Below, piece after piece: positions 1 through 6,176 of a stretch of DNA of 6,176 nt (position 1 is its first letter; the number at the start of each line of letters is the position of its first letter). Origin of the DNA: Chloroflexota bacterium (GTDB taxonomy: Bacteria > Chloroflexota > Limnocylindria > Limnocylindrales > CSP1-4). The notes beneath the pieces are model-generated. The model made no database searches. It was not told where the DNA came from and worked only from the letters and a program-made list of their open reading frames with translations. The DNA is taken from NCBI GenBank assembly GCA_021789355.1, contig JAJYJR010000367.1:1-6176 (forward strand), read 5' to 3'. Both the position numbers and the translations under genes were made by a program.

Positions 1-1692
1 GTTCATGGCGGAGCCGAGCGGAGTGCCATCGTCGAAGAAGGCCCGGCGGTACCAGTCGCCGTCCCAGCCCTCGCGCTCGAGTGCCCGCCGGAGCGCCTTC
101 ATGTGGGCACGCCAGCGCTCCGCACGAGGACGCTCACCGCGGGCCTCCGCGATTGGCGCGAAGGCGGCCATGACCGTGTGCAGGAACCAGCCCAGCCAGA
201 CGCTCTCGCCCCGGCCTTCGTGACCCACCCGGTTCATGCCGTCGTTCCAGTCGCCCGACCCGATGAGCGGCAGCCCGTGCGCGCCGACCGCGAGGCTCCG
301 GTCGATGGCCGTCGCGCAGTGGTCGAACAGCGACGCCGACTGGGCTGAGCGTTCCGGCTGGAAGTAGGCGTCTGTCTGGTCCGGCCGCAGCGCCGGTCCC
401 TCGAGGTACGGGACGGTCTCGTCGAGGACCGCCGAGTCGCCGGTGACCGCGAGGTACCGACCGACCGCGTACGGCAGCCAGAGGCGATCGTCCGAGATCC
501 GGGTTCGGACGCCCCGACCCGTCGGCGGATGCCACCAGTGCAGGACGTCCCCCTCGGCGAACTGATGTGCCGCGGCCCTCAGGAGATGTTCCCGGGCGAG
601 CTCGCGCCTCGGAGTCACCAGGGCCATGACGTCCTGGAGCTGGTCGCGGAACCCGTAGGCGCCGCCTGCCTGGTAGAACGCCGTCCTCGCCCACAGCCGG
701 CACGCCAGCGTCTGGTAGATGAGCCAGCGATTGAGCATGATGTCCATGGAGCGGTCGGGGGTCAGCACCTGGACAGTGCCCTGGGTGTCGTCCCAGTAGC
801 TCGCCACACCGCGCAGCGTCGCCGTGTGATCGGACGTTCGGGCGCGCCGGATCAGGTCGGCCGCCGCCGTGGCCCCGTCCGCCTCGCCGAGCAGCACGAG
901 CACCTGGGTGCGCGCTCCGCCGGCGAGCTCGAAGCTGGTCTGCAGGGCGGCGCACGGATCCATGCCGGCGCCGGCGGTTCCCTGCAGCCGGTGTTCGCGG
1001 TCCAGGCCGGCGGGCCGGTCCGGACCGCCATTGCGGCCGAGGAATTCGGTGCGATCGGCCGTCCACGCCGTCTGCCGCCCCCCGAGATCGAGGAAGGCGA
1101 CCCGGCCGCCGAAGTCGGCATTCCACGGGTTGCTCACGAGGAGCGCCCGGGTCTTCGGCTCGAGTGTCGTCACGATCCCGGGGGCGCTGGCCCCGCGCGA
1201 CGTGCCCAGGACCCACTCGGCGTAGGCGGTCACGGACAGGCGCCTGGAGCGCCCGGAGCGGTTCTCGACCGTCAGAACCGAGACCTTCAGAGGGTCGTCG
1301 AGCGGGACGAACTGGACGAAGTCGAGCTGAATGCCGTCGTGCAGGTGCTCGAACCGGCTGTACCCGGCACCGTGACGGGCGACGTACGTCGATTCGTCGC
1401 AGCGGATCGGCTGGGCGGTCGGACCCCATACCTCGCCGCTGTCGTCATCGCGGACGTAGATCGCCTCGCTGACGGGGTCGCTGACGGGGTCGTTGGACCA
1501 CGGGGTGAGCTGGTTCTCGCGACTGTTCCCGGACCACGTGTAACCCGAGCCGGACTCGGAGACCTGGAAGCCGAACGACGCATTGGCGACCACGTTCAAC
1601 CACGGCGCCGGGGTGGCTTGTCCAGGGCCGATGATGACAACGTACTCCCGCCCGCCGTCGGCAAAGCCGCCGAGCCCATTGAAGAACTCCAG
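1..1692 (-). other. Second beta-sandwich and GH94 phosphorylase-like catalytic domain, C-terminus cut off
   Basis: Residues about 1495-1775 form the second beta-sandwich, opening with FFNGLGGF (1497-1504) and including GSGYTWSGNSRENQLTPWSN (1542-1561). The (alpha/alpha)6 catalytic barrel follows: GAYGFRDQLQD (1838-1848), HWWHPPTGRGVRTRISDD (1879-1896), SLFDHC, and GSGDWNDGMN at residues 1972-1981 (234-263), where GH94 phosphorylases place the general-acid aspartate (D1975 or D1978 here). The window ends shortly after WDGDWYRRAFFDDGTPLGS. GH94 enzymes phosphorolyse beta-glucosidic bonds; in cyclic glucan synthases this domain controls chain length before ring closure (family knowledge). Active-site motifs are intact; the last part of the barrel lies outside the window. 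Confidence 0.88.
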
Positions 1693-4600
1693 CTCCGTGC
1701 GCGGCGCGGGCGCCTCGCTCGTGGTCTGTCTCGAAGCGGGCGGCACTGCGGGCGGAGCCGGCCTCTCGGGACGCTCGAGGCGGATGACCTGATCGGCAAG
1801 GCTGCCCCGACGGCTCAGCAGGACGGCCCGGGCGGCTGCCTGGAGGAGCGTGCGGTCCTCCGTGGAGAGCTGGTCCCCACGCAGGATGTACACCCCGCCG
1901 TGGCTCGGATGGCCCTCCTGGACGAGGGCGGACCGGCTCATTCGGACGAGCGTCTCGAGTGAGCCCTGCAGGTCCTGGGCGTAGGTGGCGGCATGCTCGT
2001 TGAGGATCACGAGGTCGACGTCGAGGAGCTTCAGTCGCCAGTACTCGTGCGCGCGGAGCAGCTGCCGAACGATATCGAGATCCTCGACTTCGTCGATCCG
2101 CACCATGACGATAGGCAGGTCGCCCGAGATGCCGTGGGCCCACAGGCCCGGCGCTCCCCGCTCGTTGCGGGCCAGCAGGCCCGGCGACGGCCGCAACGAC
2201 GGGTCCGAGTAGAGGATCCGGTTCGCCAGGCGCTGGAAGAGCGCGGCCTCGTCGGCCTCGATTCCCAGGTGATGGAGCTGGACCTGCGCCTGCGTCCAGG
2301 CCAGGGTCGTCGCGCGTTCGAAGGTGGCCGACTCACGGTACTTGTCGGCCAGGTCCAGGACGTGCTCGCGTGAATCGGCGACGACCGTGGAGAAGATCGC
2401 GTGGGCGGTCGCGCCCGGGGCGAGCTTGACCCGGCAGCGGAGGCTGAAGATCGGATCCAGTACCGCCCCGACCGTGTCCGAGAGTGGACGCCCATCGATG
2501 ACCGAGACCGGCGAGCGGACCGACCGCCCCCGGCCAAGGAAGCGGGCGCGATCCGTCTCGTACTGGATGACCCCGCCGCTCTCCTCCTCGACCGCCGCGA
2601 CATGGGCGGCCCAGATCGGCTGCTCGTCCCTGGATCGTGGACGGCGGGTCGCCAGCAGGGCGCCGATGTCAGGGGCGAACTCGGTCTGCACGAACAGGTT
2701 CTGAAAGGCGGGATGAGCGACATCGGCCGCCTGCGGCGCGAGCGCGATCTCCGCGTATGACGTCAGCTCGATCTCGCGAACGTGCGAGCCGAGATTGGTC
2801 AGCGACACGCGGCGGATCTCCGCGTCGTGCTCCGCCGACACGACGACGGTCCAGCCGGTCGCGATCGATCCGTCGCGACGGGAGAACTCGGCGCGATCCT
2901 CCGCGTAGGTGACCTCGTAGCTGTCTGCCTCGACCCCGCTGGGCTGATGGCCGGCCGACCACACGGCGCCGGTGTGCACGTCGCGCAGGAAGAGGTAGCT
3001 GCCCCACGAGTCACGGGTCACGTCCTCGCGCCAGCGGGTCACCGCCATGTCGCGCCAGCGGCTGTAGCCGGATCCCGCGGCCGTCACCATGACCGCGTAC
3101 CGCCCATTCGACAGCACGTGCGTCCGCGGGATCGCGTCGTGGGGCGAGGTGAATCGACGGAGGACCGGCGGCACGAGGTCACGCACGTCGGCGGCGCTCT
3201 TCACCTCTTCGGCACGTGGCCGGGCCACGAGCACGTCGCGCGGTATCCGCTCCTGAAGCAGCAGCTCCGTGGCCTCGACGATCGGGTCGGCATGGAAGCG
3301 CTCCACCATCGCGCGGTCATTGAGGACGTTGCCGAGGGCCACCAACGCCATCCCCTGGTGATGGGCCATGTAGCTCTTCACGATCACGACCGACGCCCCC
3401 TCGGGGAGCCGGCGCGCCGTGTAGTCGAGCGCCTCCCGAAAGCCGTACCGCCCGCCCGCTCCCTCGCCGCTCAACCGGGCGAAGTTCCGTGCGGCGGCCT
3501 CCGGCTGGATCATCGCTCCGAGGGCGGTCGCGTACGGGGCCACGACGACATCCTCGCCCAGGCCCCGCTTCAGGCCGAGGCCAGGCACGCCGAAGCTCGA
3601 GTACTGGTACCGCTGCTCGAGGTCACGCGCGTTGAATGCCGACTCGGAGATGCCCCAGGGCACGCCGCGCTCGGCCGCGTAGCTCATCTGGCGGGCCACG
3701 ACGAGCCGGTACGTGTGGTCGAGCAAGCTGCGGGCGGGAGCGCGCATCACGAGGGCGGGCATCAGGTACTCGAACATGGACCCGGACCACGAGATCAGGG
3801 CGGAACCACGACCGACGGGCGTCAGCGCGCGGCCCAGCCGGAACCAGTGGTCCGTGGCGACATCCCCCTTGGCGATCGCGAGGAAGCTGGCCAGGCGGGC
3901 CTCGGAGGCGAGAAGGTCGTAGCAGCTCGGATCCAGCGTGCCGTCCCAGACCCGGAACCCGATCGAGAAGAGCTTGCGGGTCGGGTCGAACAGGAAGCTG
4001 AAGTCCGTCTCCCGGAAGCGTCGCTGGGCCTGGTCGGCGATCGATCGGAGCCGCCGCACGAGCATCGCCGAGGCCGGCGGTCCATCGTCGGCCTCGGGGG
4101 CCGGTGGATCGGACAGCTCGGCGATCGTCGGGAAAGCGGTCACCCCCGGAGGGGCCTGGAGCAACGCGAGGTCCCGAACATGGCTGCTCACGGCCAGCCA
4201 GGTCGCCTCGGCCCAGGTCACCAGTTCGCTCTCGGCACCCTCTCCGCGCTCCGCGGTGAAGGCCGCGGCCACGTCCGACAGCGTTCGGGCGTAGGTGGAG
4301 AGCTCGCCCAGGCGGGCCGCCCACGCCTCGGGCGTCGCGGGGACGACGGCGCTAGCCCCTGCGGGCAGCTCGAGGGCTTCGTCGAGGTGCCGCCGGGTGA
4401 TCGTCTGGCTTCTCCGGTCGTCGCCGATCGCGCCGGCAGCCTGCCGGGCCAGCGCGATCGCGTCCCCGATCCCGGCCAGCGCGGCGGCGACCGGAAACGG
4501 CTGGTCGATCATCTGGCGACAGGCGTTGGACAGCGCGAGCAGGTGGCCGGCGAGATTGCCGCTGTCGACCGACGACACGTAGGCCGGCTCGAGCCGGTGC

Positions 4601-6176
4601 AGGTCGCGCGTGTCGTACCAGTTGTACAGGTGCCCGCGGAAGCGCTCGAGGCTGCCGATGGTCGCGAGCGTCGCCTCCAGGCGCTCCACCATCTCGAGCG
4701 TCCCGATCCAGCCGAAGTCACGAGCCGTCACGGTCGCCAGCAGGTACACCCCGATGTTCGTCGGCGACGTGCGATGCGCGACGACCGGACCGGGATCGTC
4801 CTGGAAGTTGTCGGGCGGCAGCGCATGGTCCTCCGGACCGACGAATGTCTCGAAGAAGCGCCAGGTTCGGCGGGCGGTCTGGCGGAGTGCCTCCACGTCG
4901 GCGGCCGAGAGCTGCTCTGTCACCGATTCGGGGGGTGGCAGGCTGACCCATCGGGCGACGAGGGGCGAGAGCAACCACAGGAGGACGAACGGCGCGGCGA
5001 TCCAGCCGGCAGCTGGTTTCGCGGCGAGGACGACGACCGCGGTGGCGGCCGCGATCGCGACGCCGCCCGCCATCTGCCGGTAGAACCCCGCGAGGTCGAG
5101 GTCGGGGCTGGCCTTGGCCTGGGCGGCGGCCGTCCATTCGAGGAGGTTCCGCCGGGTGACGTACAGCCGCGCCAGGGTTCGCAGAACAGCGTCGACCATC
5201 AGCCACGCCTGGTGCGCGAGGAGCGTGAAGCCGAGACCCACCTGGGCCGCGGCGAGGGCGACGTCCGCGCCGATGGCTCGCAGGTGGCTGCGCTTGGAGA
5301 TGCCGCGCCGGCGCGGGAGCAGTCCCGCCAGGACGGGCAGCGCCGCAGGGACGATCACCGCAGCCAGGACGAACGCGGTCCACAGGCCGGCCGAGATCGA
5401 AGGGAGCGTCCACGCCCCGACGAGCGTGGCCAGCGTGAGCGGGGCGGACACGGTCCGGCGCAGGTTGTCCACCATCTTCCAGCGGGCGATGACGGGGATC
5501 GAGCTCCGGCGCCGCCGGCCCGTTGCGTCGCGGGCCCGTCCAAGGATCCAGGGCAGGAGCTGCCAGTCGCCGCGCGCCCAGCGGTGCTGGCGGGCCGCCG
5601 AGACCAGGTAGTTCGAAGGATATTCATCGAAGAGCTCGACATCGGTCACCAACCCGGCCCGGGCGAAGACGCCCTCGAACAGGTCGTGGCTCAAGAGCGC
5701 GTTCTCGGGTACCCGGCCCGCCATCGCCGCGCCGAAGGCGTCCAGGTCATAGATCCCCTTGCCGGTGAAACTCCCCTCCCGGAACAGGTCCTGGTAGACG
5801 TCGGAGACGGCGGATGCATACGGGTCGATCCCGGCCGATCCGGAGAAGATGCGCTGGAAGATCGATGCCTCCCGCTCGGCCGGCAGCGTCGAGGTGACCC
5901 GCGGCTGGAGCACGCCGTAGCCCTGGGTCACCCGGCCGGCGACAGGATCGAAGGTGGGCCGGTTGAGCGGATGGGCGATCGTCCCCACGAGGCGCCCCAC
6001 CGCACCCCGGGGCAGCCGCGTATCGGCGTCGAGCGTGACCACGTAGCGCACGTCCCTCGGTGGGGTCGACGCGGGCCGCCCGGAGGTCAGGATGCGGGTC
6101 GTGGTCGAGCCGCGCAGGAGGGCATTCAGCTCGTCGAGCTTGCCGCGCTTGCGCTCCCAGCCCATCCAGCAGCCCT
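1..6176 (-). CDS. ndvB: Cyclic beta-1,2-glucan synthase (NdvB/ChvB/Cgs family), internal part, open at both ends
   Basis: An uninterrupted minus-strand frame of 2058 codons fills the window; residue 1 here is the codon at 6174-6172. The enzyme polymerises UDP-glucose into beta-1,2-glucan and cyclises it at the inner membrane, giving a periplasmic osmoregulatory and host-interaction glucan in proteobacteria (family knowledge). Visible landmarks in order are GWERKRGKLDELN (5-17), the DxD in TLDADTRLP (47-55), REGSFTGKGIYD (132-143), LLSHDLFEG (160-168), RQHRWARGDWQ (195-205), membrane segments (242-409), HRTSPTNIG (467-475), NWYDTRDL (518-525), WGISES (840-845), HGISGD (1347-1352), GAYGFRDQLQD (1838-1848), HWWHPP (1879-1884) and GSGDWNDGMN (1972-1981). 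Known members have about 2800 residues, so the N-terminal membrane region, the first part of GT84 and the extreme C-terminus are outside. No frameshift or stop was found. The start, promoter and neighbours cannot be seen. The family call is very secure; cyclic rather than linear product is inferred. Confidence 0.96.
1750..3150 (-). other. First GH94-like module: beta-sandwich plus helical segment, apparently non-catalytic
   Basis: Residues about 1009-1278 look like a glycosyltransferase-36/GH94 N-terminal beta-sandwich: SNGRYAVMVT (1022-1031), GSGYSRW (1034-1040), FLRDVHTGAVW (1062-1072) and VSLTNLGSH (1123-1131). A helical stretch follows (about 1279-1475) with LWAHGISGDLPIVMVR (1344-1359), LLRAHEYWR and LVILNEHA. 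I see no HWWHPP or GDWND motif in it, so it probably serves in substrate binding or scaffolding rather than phosphorolysis. It ends in a proline-rich linker of about 25 residues (about 1468-1491) before the second module. This layout is normal for the family. Confidence 0.7.
3295..4887 (-). other. Middle helical domain: glycoamylase-like (PF10091-type) / GH189 cyclization domain
   Basis: Residues about 430-960 resemble the glycoamylase-like (alpha/alpha)6 domain found between GT84 and GH94 in cyclic glucan synthases. It is related to the GH144 beta-1,2-glucanases, and in the Thermoanaerobacter italicus enzyme it was assigned to GH189 and shown to cyclise by transglycosylation (from memory). 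Seen here are HRTSPTNIG (467-475), NWYDTRDL (518-525), YVSSVDSGNLAGHL (533-546), LLASEARLASF (754-764), SWSGSMFEYLMP (795-806), WGISES (840-845), VAPYAT and YMAHHQGMA (935-943). Glutamates E758 (3901-3903) and E844 (3643-3645) are candidate catalytic residues. Domain ends are approximate. Confidence 0.82.
4948..5451 (-). other. Membrane-spanning region following GT84
   Basis: Residues 242-409 contain about four or five hydrophobic stretches by eye: roughly 242-259, 263-286, 304-327, 368-385 and 389-409. A basic loop (LPRRRGISKRSHLR, 286-299) and the TRRNLLEW segment (340-347) lie between them. In characterised homologues, membrane helices flank the GT84 domain and carry the chain from cytoplasm to periplasm, placing everything after residue 410 on one side of the membrane. 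Exact helix ends and topology are estimates; a membrane-topology predictor on the full protein would settle them. Confidence 0.75.
5560..6176 (-). other. GT84 glycosyltransferase domain (C-terminal two thirds)
   Basis: Residues 1-205 hold the GT-A-type catalytic motifs of family GT84: the DAD metal/UDP-binding motif at residues 49-51 (6022-6030), the SHD acidic motif with D164, and the (Q/R)xxRW signature as RQHRW at residues 195-199 (5578-5592). These are three of the four elements of the D, DxD, E/D, (Q/R)xxRW pattern of processive transferases; the first aspartate should lie beyond 6176. The domain transfers glucose from UDP-glucose to the growing beta-1,2 chain on the cytoplasmic side of the membrane (family knowledge). 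All visible key residues are intact. Confidence 0.9.

Noticed and set aside
134..1429. Minus-strand open frame of 431 codons
   Set aside because: It is out of phase with the synthase frame and covers the region that reads as well-conserved GH94 sequence in the correct frame. Its translation is low-complexity, rich in Arg, Gly and Pro, as expected of a high-GC shadow.
1690..1775. Proline-rich segment as a possible broken junction or gene fusion point
   Set aside because: The frame continues without interruption, and a Pro/Ala-rich linker just before FFNGLGGF is usual for the family as I recall it, so it is an inter-domain linker.
529..1962. Plus-strand open frame of 477 codons
   Set aside because: It lies codon-for-codon antisense to the GH94 part of the synthase. 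Antisense stops in this register need TTA, CTA or TCA codons in the real gene, which are rare at this G+C content, so long open shadows are expected. Its translation shows no recognisable domain.
4718..5413. Minus-strand frame of 231 codons, and similar frames at 2031-2723, 1445-2143 and 3623-4324
   Set aside because: All are off-frame shadows of the synthase, with Arg/Pro/Ala/Gly-rich translations and no family motifs. The frame of the synthase carries the recognisable motifs throughout these intervals.
1..6176. Possible novel accessory system, mobile element or CRISPR array
   Set aside because: Every base is accounted for by one coding frame of a known enzyme family. I saw no inverted terminal repeats, direct-repeat arrays, tRNA-like sequences or non-coding gaps.

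Overview
The whole window lies inside one very large gene read on the minus strand. Translating the complement in a single frame (first complete codon at 6174-6172, last at 3-1) gives 2058 consecutive codons with no stop. The gene is open at both window edges, so neither its start nor its stop is visible. There is no intergenic DNA, and I see no RNA gene, mobile element, CRISPR array, promoter or terminator.

The product is a cyclic beta-1,2-glucan synthase of the NdvB/ChvB/Cgs type. Reading 5'->3' along the gene (high to low coordinates), the modules are: most of a GT84 glycosyltransferase domain (about 5560-6176); hydrophobic membrane segments (about 4948-5451); an all-helical middle domain that matches the cyclization/transglycosylation domain, GH189 as I recall (about 3295-4887); a first beta-sandwich plus helical module (about 1750-3150); a proline-rich linker; and a second beta-sandwich leading into the GH94 phosphorylase-like catalytic domain (about 1-1692). 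From knowledge of the family, the GT84 domain polymerises beta-1,2-glucan from UDP-glucose on a protein-linked primer at the inner membrane, the GH94 module trims chain length by phosphorolysis, and the middle domain closes the ring. The characteristic motifs of all three are present, so the enzyme looks functional as far as it can be seen. Known full-length members are about 2800 residues. By that measure roughly 550-600 N-terminal residues lie above 6176 and about 150-250 C-terminal residues lie below position 1.

Base composition is very G+C-rich (about 70% by eye), with third positions almost all G or C. This suggests a high-GC bacterium, but the window holds only one gene and no taxonomic marker, so I do not assign a phylum. 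No partner gene, such as the ndvA/chvA-type ABC exporter, is visible. I found no undescribed system here. The points worth a second look concern the integrity, active-site layout and internal duplication of this one enzyme.
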